Positions 1 through 7,242 of a DNA stretch of 13,527 bases are shown piece by piece; within the stretch, counting starts at the first letter, position 1; each line of letters starts with the position of its first letter. The notes beneath the pieces are model-generated. The model was not told the DNA's origin and did no database searches. It saw only the letters and a list, made by a program, of their open reading frames with translations. Source of the DNA: an uncultured Collinsella sp. (lineage in GTDB: Bacteria > Actinomycetota > Coriobacteriia > Coriobacteriales > Coriobacteriaceae); contig CAMQHT010000049.1 in assembly GCA_947001705.1 (NCBI GenBank), positions 1 to 13,527 on the forward strand. The letters run 5' to 3'. The translations under genes and the position numbers were made by a program.

Positions 1-1
1 C

Positions 2-67
2 GGGGCGGCGGGTGGGGGCGCGGCGGCGGACCCCGCCGCGGTCGAGACTGCGGGGGCGCCCGAGTAG
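2..67 (+). CDS. C-terminal end of an upstream gene (partial, unidentified)
   Basis: An open frame enters from the left edge and stops at TAG 65-67. It encodes 21 residues rich in Gly and Ala, ending in VETAGAPE. A strong intrinsic terminator follows 32 nt later, as expected after the last gene of an operon. In many bacteria the gene before dnaB is rplI (ribosomal protein L9), so an L9 tail extension is possible, but nothing in these residues is diagnostic. The first 40 bases are nearly all G and C, so sequence errors at the contig edge could also have created or distorted this tail. Confidence 0.4.
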   Translation, partial: GAAGGGAAADPAAVETAGAPE

Positions 68-99
68 CATTGGCTCCAACGCAACAATCTTGTTCTAAG

Positions 100-138
100 A
101 AGGGCGCTCTGGGAAACCAGGGCGCCCTTTTGTTTTTT
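100..138 (+). terminator. Intrinsic (Rho-independent) terminator of the upstream operon
   Basis: A 13-bp stem (100-112 with 117-129, one G-U wobble at 108/121) closes on a GAAA tetraloop (113-116). It is followed by a T-rich tract, TTTTGTTTTTT, at 128-138. Stem, stable tetraloop and T tract are all present, so this is a canonical + strand terminator that isolates dnaB from the gene to the left. Confidence 0.93.
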
Positions 139-291
139 GCGCTGAGTGAGTGTCATGGTGAACGTTGCGTCGAAGTCCTATATACAGGACCGTTCATCCG
201 TTTCGTCCGGTGATGATTGCCGGGGCGCGGCCCGTTTTGGGACTGTGACTGATACTATGGATGCTCGCAAGCGATATGAATGAGGATGCTC
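139..291 (+). other. Spacer and 5' leader of dnaB
   Basis: This gene-free gap must carry the dnaB promoter, because a strong terminator lies directly upstream. I see no convincing -35/-10 pair. TACTAT at 253-258 matches four of six -10 positions but lacks a partner at proper spacing. A small palindrome, GTCCT (175-179) with AGGAC (186-190) around ATATAC, is present; its role is unknown. Confidence 0.3.
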
Positions 292-1683
292 ATGGCATAT
301 GACGATAGGGAGACCGGGTTGACGGTCGAGGACCGTGGTTCCAAGTTGGGTCTCCCCCAAAACCAAGATGCAGAGGCCAATGTACTGGCCGCCATGCTGC
401 TATCGCCCGAGGTAGTCGAAGAGGCCCAGGTCGAGCTGCAGCCCGATGACTTCTACCGGCCCATTCATAAGACCATCTATACCGCGATGGTCGATATGTA
501 CAACAGCCGCATTCCCATCGACTCCATCTCGCTGATCGATTACCTGCGAAGCATCAACAAGCTCGATGCCGTGGGCGGCGAAGCGTACATTTTGGAGTTG
601 ATGGGTCAGACCCTGTCGCTCGTCAACTGGCAGCACCATGCCGCTATCGTTCGCCGCGATTCGATGCTGCGTGAGCTGATCGGCGCCACCAACGAGATCA
701 ACGCGCTGGCATACAACGCCCCCACCGACACCAAAGAGGTCGTGGAGCTGGCCGAGAGCAAGTTGCTCAAGGTCACGGCGCGCGAGGTCAAGTCGAGCTA
801 CAAGACGCTGACCGAGTTTATGGTCGAGGCCTATAACGAGGCCGAGGAAGTGTGCCAGGCCGGCGGCCAGGCTGCGGGCGTGCCCACGGGCTTCCCGTCG
901 CTCGACCGCATGCTCATGGGTTTTCGCGAGGGCCAGCTCATCATCATCGGCGCCCGCCCTGCTGTGGGTAAGACGTCGTTCGCCCTGAACCTGGCGCTCA
1001 ACGCCGCCGCCGCCGGTTATACCGTCGGCTTCTTCTCTCTGGAGATGTCGGGCAAGGAAATTGCCCAGCGTCTGATTTGCGCCTACGCCATGATTTCGAT
1101 CAGTGACTTCCGCATGGGCCGCATTAGCCCCGAGCAGTGGGCCAATATCAACGAGGCCACGCAGACCTTGTCCAAGCTCGATATTCTGATTGACGATACG
1201 CCCGGCACCACAGTGACCGAAATTCGCGCCAAGAGCCGCCGCATGCTCCACAACAAGGAGAAGGCCATCATCATCCTGGACTACCTGCAGCTGGTGAGTC
1301 CTCCGCCGGGACGCCGCTCCGAGAGCCGTACCGTCGAGGTCTCCGAGATGTCGCGTGGTCTGAAGATCATGGCCAAGGAGCTCAAGATCCCGCTCATCGC
1401 GCTGTCGCAGCTCTCGCGTCAGGTCGAATCCCGTACCGGCAAGCGCCCGCAGCTTTCCGACCTTCGTGAATCGGGCTCCATCGAGCAGGACGCCGATATC
1501 GTTATGTTCTTGGACCGCTCCGCCGACGAGGCCGAAGCCTCGCGCGACGATCGACCCGACGAGGGCGTTACGCGTATCGTCGTGGCCAAGAACCGTTCGG
1601 GCCCGATTGGCGACGTCGACCTGATGTTCCTGCCGGCATCCACTAAGTTCTATGAGCTTGATGGGGCACATGCCGAGGAGTAG
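292..1683 (+). CDS. dnaB: Replicative DNA helicase DnaB
   Basis: This is the hexameric 5'-3' helicase that unwinds the replication fork and recruits primase. From the chosen start it is 463 residues, normal for the family. The N-terminal domain covers roughly residues 10-110 (it begins LPQNQDAEANVLAAML). The RecA-like motor has Walker A GARPAVGKT at about 220-228 and Walker B AIIILDYLQLV at about 325-335. It also has the LSQLSRQVE segment and the DLRESGSIEQDADIV and KNRSGP motifs of DnaB. No intein is present. Three in-frame ATGs lie close together (280, 286, 292); I chose 292 because TGAGGA at 281-286 gives it a 5-nt spacer, while 280 lacks a good ribosome site. The product is a cytoplasmic replisome component. 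purA follows after 93 nt with its own likely promoter. Confidence 0.96.
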   Translation: MAYDDRETGLTVEDRGSKLGLPQNQDAEANVLAAMLLSPEVVEEAQVELQPDDFYRPIHKTIYTAMVDMYNSRIPIDSISLIDYLRSINKLDAVGGEAYILELMGQTLSLVNWQHHAAIVRRDSMLRELIGATNEINALAYNAPTDTKEVVELAESKLLKVTAREVKSSYKTLTEFMVEAYNEAEEVCQAGGQAAGVPTGFPSLDRMLMGFREGQLIIIGARPAVGKTSFALNLALNAAAAGYTVGFFSLEMSGKEIAQRLICAYAMISISDFRMGRISPEQWANINEATQTLSKLDILIDDTPGTTVTEIRAKSRRMLHNKEKAIIILDYLQLVSPPPGRRSESRTVEVSEMSRGLKIMAKELKIPLIALSQLSRQVESRTGKRPQLSDLRESGSIEQDADIVMFLDRSADEAEASRDDRPDEGVTRIVVAKNRSGPIGDVDLMFLPASTKFYELDGAHAEE

Positions 1684-1710
1684 GACAGGCGCCCGTTGCA
1701 CGGGTATACT
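1682..1710 (+). promoter_or_regulatory. Candidate sigma-70-type promoter for purA
   Basis: TATACT (1705-1710) is a five-of-six match to the -10 consensus. AGGACA (1682-1687) matches four of six -35 positions and sits 17 nt upstream, the ideal spacing. The -35 overlaps the dnaB stop codon. Transcription would begin near 1717 and give a ~60-nt leader for purA. This is inferred from consensus only. Confidence 0.45.
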
Positions 1711-1776
1711 GGGAATGTTTTGTGCTTCTGCGTGCCGGCGTGGCGCGTAGACAGTCCATGAATGTAAGGAGTAAAC

Positions 1777-3063
1777 ATGCCGTCAACCGTTTTGGTCGGT
1801 GCCCAGTGGGGCGATGAGGGCAAGGGTAAGATCTGCGACCTGGTCGCCGGCGACTTCGATGCCGTCGTGCGCTACTCGGGCGGCAACAACGCCGGCCACA
1901 CCATCGTCGTCAACGGCAAGAAGTACGGCCTGCACCAGGTGCCCTCCGGCATCATGTATTCCGACCATGTGTCGGTGATCGGTAACGGCTGCGTCGTCAA
2001 CCCCAAGGTTGTCCTTGAGGAGATCGACATGTTCGAGGCCGACGGCATCACCACCAAGAACCTCAAGATTAGCGGCAACGCGCATGTCATCATGCCGTAC
2101 CACATCGACCTGGATGGCGCCTTTGAGCAGAAGCTCGGCAAGAAGAACATCGGTACCACCAAGCGCGGTATCGGTCCGTGCTATCAGGACAAGATGGCCC
2201 GCATTGGCCTGCGCATGCAGGATATGCTGGACGAGACGCTGTTCCGCGACAAGCTGGAGACCGCTCTCGCCCGCGTGAACCCCGAGCTCGAGCTCATCTA
2301 CAACCTGCCCACCTACACCGTGGACCAGATTTGCGACGAGTACCTGCCGATGGCCGAGCGCCTGCGCCCCTACATCACCGAGACGAGCCTGCTGCTCAAC
2401 AACATGATCGATGAGGGCAAGGACCTGCTGTTTGAGGGCGCCCAGGCGACGTTGCTCGACATCGACCACGGCACCTATCCGTACGTGACGTCTTCCAACT
2501 GCACCGCCGGCGGCGCCATCACCGGCTCCGGCGTGGGCATGAAGAACGTCGACCGCGTGCTGGGCGTCATGAAGGCCTATATCACCCGCGTCGGTTCGGG
2601 CCCCATGCCCACCGAGCTTTCCTATGAGTCCGAGGCCGGTCACACGCTGACCGAGGAGGGCTATGAGTACGGTGTGACCACCGGTCGCCGTCGTCGCTGC
2701 GGCTGGTTCGACGGCCCCATCGCCAACTACGCCTCACGCGTCAACGGCCTCACCGATATCGCCCTGACTAAGCTCGACGTGCTTTCGGCCTTCGACACCA
2801 TCAAGGTGTGCGTGGCCTACGACGTCGATGGCGAGCGCTACACCAGCGTGCCCGAGCATCAGGTGCGCTTTGAGCGTGCCAAGCCCATCTACGAGGAGCT
2901 CCCCGGCTGGAAGTGCGACATCACCGGTTGCCGCAGCTTTGATGAGCTGCCGCAGGAGGCTCAGGACTACGTGGCGTTTATCGAGGATCTGGCACACACC
3001 CGCGTGACGTTCATTGGCGTCGGCGCCGGTCGCGAGCAGATCATCAACCGATTCTGGAAGTAA
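1777..3063 (+). CDS. purA: Adenylosuccinate synthetase PurA
   Basis: The enzyme condenses IMP with aspartate using GTP to give adenylosuccinate, the first committed step from IMP to AMP, in the cytoplasm. The 428-residue length is typical. Residues 8-18 carry the GTP loop GAQWGDEGKGK with catalytic Asp13, and GGNNAGHT places His41 exactly where the family has its second catalytic residue. IMP and dimer-contact motifs follow: GTTKRGIGP, FEGAQATLLDIDHGTYPYVT, and the Arg-rich TTGRRRRCGW loop. ALTKLDVL is the guanine-recognition segment, and the protein ends GVGAGREQIINR. ATG 1777 is preceded by GTAAGGAG (1764-1771) with a 5-nt spacer. It is the first of two purine genes; purD follows after a structured 118-nt gap. 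Confidence 0.98.
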   Translation: MPSTVLVGAQWGDEGKGKICDLVAGDFDAVVRYSGGNNAGHTIVVNGKKYGLHQVPSGIMYSDHVSVIGNGCVVNPKVVLEEIDMFEADGITTKNLKISGNAHVIMPYHIDLDGAFEQKLGKKNIGTTKRGIGPCYQDKMARIGLRMQDMLDETLFRDKLETALARVNPELELIYNLPTYTVDQICDEYLPMAERLRPYITETSLLLNNMIDEGKDLLFEGAQATLLDIDHGTYPYVTSSNCTAGGAITGSGVGMKNVDRVLGVMKAYITRVGSGPMPTELSYESEAGHTLTEEGYEYGVTTGRRRRCGWFDGPIANYASRVNGLTDIALTKLDVLSAFDTIKVCVAYDVDGERYTSVPEHQVRFERAKPIYEELPGWKCDITGCRSFDELPQEAQDYVAFIEDLAHTRVTFIGVGAGREQIINRFWK

Positions 3064-3085
3064 TCGGGACTATTTGGTTATTGCG

Positions 3086-3158
3086 ATATACCCCTTTGCA
3101 GCCCAAGCGGGCGGCCGAGGGGTATATTTGCTTGCAAAGGGCTCGCGCGGAGCGGGCC
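3086..3158 (+). promoter_or_regulatory. Structured purA-purD spacer with competing stems
   Basis: A perfect 10-bp stem pairs ATATACCCCT (3086-3095) with AGGGGTATAT (3118-3127), and its loop holds a nested GCCC/GGGC hairpin (3101-3104 with 3109-3112). A second perfect 9-bp stem, CCCTTTGCA (3092-3100) with TGCAAAGGG (3133-3141), uses part of the same 5' strand, so the two cannot form together. A further GCTC/GAGC helix (3141-3144 with 3150-3153) precedes the purD ribosome site. The first stem is followed by only a short T-rich stretch, so it is a weak terminator at best. The layout resembles an attenuator, but no ligand or protein is implied by sequence alone. Confidence 0.4.
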
Positions 3159-3181
3159 ATTCATCCATAGAGGAGGCACCC

Positions 3182-4486
3182 TTGAAGGCGGACACTCAAA
3201 CCATCGACATCCTGTTGTTGGGCAGCGGCGGCCGTGAGCATGCTTTGGCAGCTAAGCTCGCAGCATCACCGCGCGCCGGCAAGCTCTACATCGCGCCGGG
3301 CAACGGCGGCACCGCGAGCTGCGGCGAGAACGTTGTTCTCGACGACTGCGATCCTGCGGCCGTGGCGGCGTTTGCGCAGAGCCACGGATGCGGACTCGTG
3401 GTAATTGGCCCCGAGGCTCCGCTCGTGGCGGGCGTGGCCGACGCCGTGCGCGCGGTGGGTATTCCCTGCTTTGGCCCGGGTGCCGAGGGCGCCCAGATGG
3501 AGGGCTCTAAGCTGTTCTCCAAGCAGCTCATGGAGCGCGCGGGCATTCCGACGGCAGCCTACGGCTCGTTTACCGACGAGGCTTCGGCTCTTGCTTATGT
3601 GCGTGAGCAGGGCGCTCCGCTGGTCGTCAAGGCCGACGGCCTTGCCGCGGGCAAGGGCGTTATCGTGGCGACCGAACTTGAGCAGGCCGAGGAGGCCGTG
3701 CGCGAGTGCTTTGGCGGCACCTTTGGCGATGCCGGCAACACCGTGGTTATCGAGGAGATGCTGACCGGCCCCGAGTGCTCGCTTTTGGCCTTTACCGACG
3801 GCAAGACCGTGCGCCCCATGGCCACCTCGCAGGACCACAAGCGCGCGCTCGAGGGCGACAAGGGCCCCAACACCGGCGGCATGGGTGTCTACAGCCCGGT
3901 GCCCATCGTGACCGACGAGGAGCACGCCACCATGGTGAAGGTCATGGAGCAGACCGTTGCCGAGCTTGCTGCCGAGGGCATCGACTACCGCGGCTGCCTG
4001 TACGGCGGCTTTATGCTCACGCCCGCCGGCCCCAAGGTGCTGGAGTTCAATGCCCGCTTTGGCGACCCCGAGACGCAGGTCGTGCTGCCGCGCCTTAAGA
4101 ACGACCTGGTTGAGATCATGCTGGCCTGCGCCAACTGTGAGCTCGATCAGATTGAGCTCGACTGGCGCGACGAGTGGGCCGTGGCCGTTGTCCTGACGAG
4201 TGCGGGCTATCCCGGCAGCTACGAGAGGGGCAAGGTCATCGCCGGTATCACCGATGCCGAGGCCATGGAGAACGTGACCGTGTACCACGCGGGCACTGCT
4301 GTGGTGAACGGCCAGCTCTTGACCAATGGTGGTCGCGTGCTTGCCGTGACCGCTCTGGGCGACACGTTCGAGAACGCTCGCAACCTTGCCTACGAGGCCT
4401 GCGAGAAGATTGATTTTGAGGGTAAGACCCTGCGTCACGACATCGGCCTGCGCGCGCTGCGCGGCCGCGACGCCTGGGATGCCTAA
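3182..4486 (+). CDS. purD: Phosphoribosylamine-glycine ligase PurD (GAR synthetase)
   Basis: The enzyme joins glycine to 5-phosphoribosylamine with ATP, the second step of de novo IMP synthesis. From TTG 3182 it is 434 residues, normal for PurD. The N-terminal domain starts ILLLGSGGREHALA (about 10-23), followed by IAPGNGG and VIGPEAPLVAGVAD. The ATP-grasp part has VVKADGLAAGKGVIV, the DHKRALEGDKGPNTGGMG loop and the metal-binding EFNARFGDPETQV segment, and the C-terminal domain begins near ALTSAGYPG-like residues. The frame is open back to an ATG inside purA (3014), but AGGAGG (3171-3176) with a 5-nt spacer points to the rare TTG start, and family homology begins just after it. The Nudix gene starts 21 nt downstream, so the two are probably co-transcribed. 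Confidence 0.96.
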   Translation: MKADTQTIDILLLGSGGREHALAAKLAASPRAGKLYIAPGNGGTASCGENVVLDDCDPAAVAAFAQSHGCGLVVIGPEAPLVAGVADAVRAVGIPCFGPGAEGAQMEGSKLFSKQLMERAGIPTAAYGSFTDEASALAYVREQGAPLVVKADGLAAGKGVIVATELEQAEEAVRECFGGTFGDAGNTVVIEEMLTGPECSLLAFTDGKTVRPMATSQDHKRALEGDKGPNTGGMGVYSPVPIVTDEEHATMVKVMEQTVAELAAEGIDYRGCLYGGFMLTPAGPKVLEFNARFGDPETQVVLPRLKNDLVEIMLACANCELDQIELDWRDEWAVAVVLTSAGYPGSYERGKVIAGITDAEAMENVTVYHAGTAVVNGQLLTNGGRVLAVTALGDTFENARNLAYEACEKIDFEGKTLRHDIGLRALRGRDAWDA

Positions 4487-4507
4487 AGTCCGAGAGGAAT
4501 GAGACGG

Positions 4508-5203
4508 ATGGACGAAAAGAACGAAGAGCTCGTGGATGCGCAGATCGTCGAGGAGGACAGCCGCGTGTATGGGCACGCCGAGGGCGAACCTGGTGGCGAG
4601 GTCGCTGACGAGCCGGCGCTGGTGCTGGGCGACGATGACCCGCACGATGCCGAGCTGCACGAGAAGATTCTTTCGGAGGAGTGCGCCTGGAAGGGCAAGA
4701 TCCTCGACGTCCACCGTCTTGAGGTTGAGCTGCCCAACGGTCGCCGCAGCGCCCGCGATATCGTTCGCCATCCGGGTGCGGCGGCCGTTGTGGCGCTGAC
4801 CGAGAGCGGCAAGATCGTACTGGTGCGTCAGTACCGCACCGCCATCGACCGTGTGACGGTCGAGATTCCCGCCGGCAAGCTCGATCCAGGCGAGGACCCG
4901 CTCGATTGCGCCAAGCGCGAACTGCATGAGGAGACGGGCTTTAGGGCAGGTCGCATTCGCTTTTTGACGTCGATTGTCACGTCCTGCGGCTTCTGCGATG
5001 AGATCATCCACATCTACTTGGCTACCAAGCTCGAGTTTGATGCGCCCAACCCCGACGATGACGAGTTTGTCAACGTGGACCTGGTGCCGCTGCACGAGTT
5101 GATCGACGCCGTACTCGACGGCAAGATCGAAGACGCCAAGACCGTCGTGGGCGCCTTGGCCTGCGATAGCATCGCGCACCGCTTGGGCGGAGCGGAGCTC
5201 TAG
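4508..5203 (+). CDS. Nudix hydrolase, ADP-ribose pyrophosphatase-like
   Basis: The 231-residue protein contains a complete Nudix box at about 123-145: GKLDPGEDPLDCAKRELHEE then TGF, fitting GX5EX7REUXEEXGU with U hydrophobic. The preceding VRQYRTAIDRVTVEIPAGK and the following TSCGFCDEIIHIYLA are typical of the ADP-ribose pyrophosphatase (NudF-like) branch. That branch splits ADP-ribose into AMP and ribose 5-phosphate using divalent metal. The first ~55 residues are very acidic and probably disordered, an extension not usual for the family. Of two near starts, ATG 4508 suits AGAGG at 4493-4497 (10-nt spacer); ATG 4499 would be too close. It follows purD by 21 nt, suggesting one transcript. 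Substrate assignment is family-level inference; other nucleoside-diphosphate sugars are possible. Confidence 0.88.
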   Translation: MDEKNEELVDAQIVEEDSRVYGHAEGEPGGEVADEPALVLGDDDPHDAELHEKILSEECAWKGKILDVHRLEVELPNGRRSARDIVRHPGAAAVVALTESGKIVLVRQYRTAIDRVTVEIPAGKLDPGEDPLDCAKRELHEETGFRAGRIRFLTSIVTSCGFCDEIIHIYLATKLEFDAPNPDDDEFVNVDLVPLHELIDAVLDGKIEDAKTVVGALACDSIAHRLGGAEL

Positions 5204-5231
5204 GTTACGCGGTTTTACCAAACCGCGTAAC
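5204..5231 (+). terminator. 12-bp hairpin right after the Nudix gene (possible terminator)
   Basis: GTTACGCGGTTT (5204-5215) pairs perfectly with AAACCGCGTAAC (5220-5231) around a TACC loop, starting at the base after the stop codon. No T tract follows, so it is not a canonical Rho-independent terminator. It may end or stabilise the purD-Nudix transcript. Confidence 0.5.
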
Positions 5232-5236
5232 GAGTC

Positions 5237-5355
5237 GACGCTGCAAACGCCCCTAAGCGGCAATCTGCCTTTCAATCGTCGCTCGCGTACCGAAGTACGC
5301 GTCGCTCCTCTTTCAAGGCACCTTGCTCGCTTAGGGACGTTTTCGCTGACGCTGC
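5237..5355. repeat. Imperfect ~98-nt palindromic element with flanking 8-bp direct repeats
   Basis: The element folds as a long hairpin centred on a CGAA loop (5291-5294). The apex stem is CGCGTAC/GTACGCG (5284-5290 with 5295-5301). Further pairs are GCCTT/AAGGC (5267-5271 with 5315-5319) and GCAA/TTGC (5260-5263 with 5323-5326). The base is a 15-position outer stem, AAACG-C-CCCTAAGCG (5245-5259) with CGCTTAGGG-A-CGTTT (5328-5342), with one mismatch. GACGCTGC occurs at 5237-5244, abutting the left arm, and again at 5348-5355, five nt after the right arm. This looks like an intergenic palindromic repeat or miniature mobile element; whether it is dispersed in the genome cannot be seen here. Confidence 0.55.
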
Positions 5356-5402
5356 CAGAACGTCGGCGTTATGCTTGTTGGGACGCTTTGTTTTCAGCCT
5401 GA

Positions 5403-5415
5403 CCGGTTCAACCGG
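5403..5415. promoter_or_regulatory. Short symmetric site upstream of the ABC transporter
   Basis: CCGGTT (5403-5408) and AACCGG (5410-5415) are perfect inverted repeats around a single C, 36 nt before the transporter start. The size and symmetry fit an operator half-site pair, but no regulator gene is in the window and chance is not excluded. Confidence 0.25.
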
Positions 5416-5450
5416 ATTTCTCACGCTATTTATTTCTCTTCGAGGATTGC

Positions 5451-7223
5451 ATGTTTAAAAGGTTTCTTTCGTATTACAAGCCCCAGATGGGGCTTTTTGT
5501 TGCTGATACTGTTTGTGCTCTGGTGCTTGCCGCCATTGACCTGGCGTTCCCCATTATCCTGCGCAATTTGACCGGTGGGCTCTTTACTCAGGGTCAGGCT
5601 GTCATTATGCAGGCGCTCGGCATGATTGCAGTGGGCTTGGTGCTGATGTATGCCGTCCGCTGCGCCTGCCGCTATTTTGTGAGCTATTGGGGCCACGTGA
5701 TGGGCGCGCGCATGGAGTCCAAGATGCGCGAGGACCTGTTCGACCAGTATGAGCGCTTCAGCTTTGCGTACTTCGACCGCAACAGCTCGGGCGACATGAT
5801 GAGCCGCGTGGTCAACGACCTGTTCGATATCTGCGAGGCGGCGCATCACGTGCCCGAGTGGATCATCATCTGCGGCATCGAGATTATCGGCTCGTTTGTG
5901 ATCCTCTTTACCATCGCCCCGGTGCTGGCGCTTGCCATGGCTGTGGTGACAGCAGCGTTTGCGGTCATCATGTTTTGGCAGAACATGCGCATGCGCGAGG
6001 TCTTTAGCGACAATCGCAAAAAAATCAGCGGCATCAATGCGCAGCTGCAGGATTCGCTGGCGGGCATGCGCGTGGTCAAGAGCTTTGCCAATGAGGAGAC
6101 CGAGCGCTCTAAGTTCCGCGCCTCCAACAATCGCTACCTTTCGTCCAAGGAAAACATGTATCACGCCATGGGCGTCTATACTGCGACGTATGGCCTGCTC
6201 TCGGGCGTGCTGTACGTGATCGTGGTGCTGCTGGGTGGTTGGCTCGTTGCCCAGGGTCAGCTGCAGGCGGTCGATATGGCAACCTTCGCGCTCTACATTT
6301 CGCTGTTCTGCACGCCGCTCGAGACACTCGTCAATTCGGCCGAAATGTATCAGAAGGCCATCGCTGGCTTTAAGCGTATGGACGAGGTGCTCTCGACCGC
6401 GCCGGATATCCAGGACAAGCCGGGCGCCACGGATCTGCAGGTGACCGCCGGCGCCGTGGATTATCACGACGTGTGCTTTAACTACGAGGACGTTGAGCTG
6501 GGCGAGGGTGATGCCGAAGAGCGTCCCGTTATCGACCATATGAATCTGTCCATCAAGCCCGGGCAGACCATCGCTTTGGTTGGCCCTTCGGGCGGTGGCA
6601 AGTCCACGACCTGTTCGCTGCTGCCGCGCTTTTATGACGTGGCTGCCGGATCCATTAGCATCGACGGCCAGGACGTGCGCGATGTGACGCAGCAGAGCTT
6701 GCGCCGCGCCATCGGCCTGGTGCAGCAGGATGTCTACCTGTTTGACGGAACAATCGGCGAGAACATCGCCTACGGCAAGCCGGGCGCTACGGCAGAAGAG
6801 ATCGCCGAGGCCGCCCGTCGCGCCAACATCGATGCCTTTATCGAGTCGCTTCCACAGGGCTATGACACGGTCGTGGGCGAGCGCGGCAGCCGTCTTTCGG
6901 GCGGACAGAAACAGCGCGTTGCCATCGCGCGCGTGTTTCTCAAGAACCCCAAGATCCTGATTTTGGACGAGGCGACGAGTGCTTTGGATAACGAGAGCGA
7001 GGAGGCGGTGCAGGAGTCACTCGAAGAGCTGGCACGCGGCCGCACCACGATTATCATCGCCCATCGTCTTTCGACCATTAAGCATGCCGATGAGATTGCG
7101 ACCGTTGAGCATGGTCGCGTTGTGGAGCGTGGCACGCACGAGGAGCTTCTCGCCCGTGACGGCACCTATGCCCGTTACTATCGAATGCAGTTCGAAGGTG
7201 CGCGTGCGCACGAGCTCGACTGA
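5451..7223 (+). CDS. ABC exporter half-transporter (fused membrane and ATPase domains)
   Basis: The 590-residue protein has an N-terminal type I exporter membrane domain with about six hydrophobic segments between residues ~15 and 300, for example VADTVCALVLAAIDLAFPII and LLSGVLYVIVVLLGGWLV. A C-terminal nucleotide-binding domain follows. Walker A GPSGGGKST lies near 378-386, the Q-loop is GLVQQDVYLFDGTIGENIAYG-like, and the signature LSGGQKQR is near 480. Walker B ILILDEATSALD follows, and the H-loop is IIIAHRLSTIKHAD near 535. All catalytic motifs are intact, so it should be active as a homodimer, or as a heterodimer with a partner encoded elsewhere. The substrate (lipid, drug or peptide) cannot be told from the sequence. 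ATG 5451 has GAGGA at 5442-5446. The next gene starts 19 nt after its stop, suggesting co-transcription. Confidence 0.93.
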   Translation: MFKRFLSYYKPQMGLFVADTVCALVLAAIDLAFPIILRNLTGGLFTQGQAVIMQALGMIAVGLVLMYAVRCACRYFVSYWGHVMGARMESKMREDLFDQYERFSFAYFDRNSSGDMMSRVVNDLFDICEAAHHVPEWIIICGIEIIGSFVILFTIAPVLALAMAVVTAAFAVIMFWQNMRMREVFSDNRKKISGINAQLQDSLAGMRVVKSFANEETERSKFRASNNRYLSSKENMYHAMGVYTATYGLLSGVLYVIVVLLGGWLVAQGQLQAVDMATFALYISLFCTPLETLVNSAEMYQKAIAGFKRMDEVLSTAPDIQDKPGATDLQVTAGAVDYHDVCFNYEDVELGEGDAEERPVIDHMNLSIKPGQTIALVGPSGGGKSTTCSLLPRFYDVAAGSISIDGQDVRDVTQQSLRRAIGLVQQDVYLFDGTIGENIAYGKPGATAEEIAEAARRANIDAFIESLPQGYDTVVGERGSRLSGGQKQRVAIARVFLKNPKILILDEATSALDNESEEAVQESLEELARGRTTIIIAHRLSTIKHADEIATVEHGRVVERGTHEELLARDGTYARYYRMQFEGARAHELD

Positions 7224-7242
7224 TTGATATGACAGGAAGTTT

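Noticed and set aside
3014..3181. An ATG-initiated N-terminal extension of purD beginning inside purA
   Set aside because: Family homology starts after residue 56 of that frame, the extension would translate the structured spacer, and a perfect AGGAGG sits before TTG 3182.
5204..5231. The 12-bp hairpin as a definite intrinsic terminator
   Set aside because: The stem is perfect but no T tract follows on either the + or the - strand, so it is reported only as a possible terminator.
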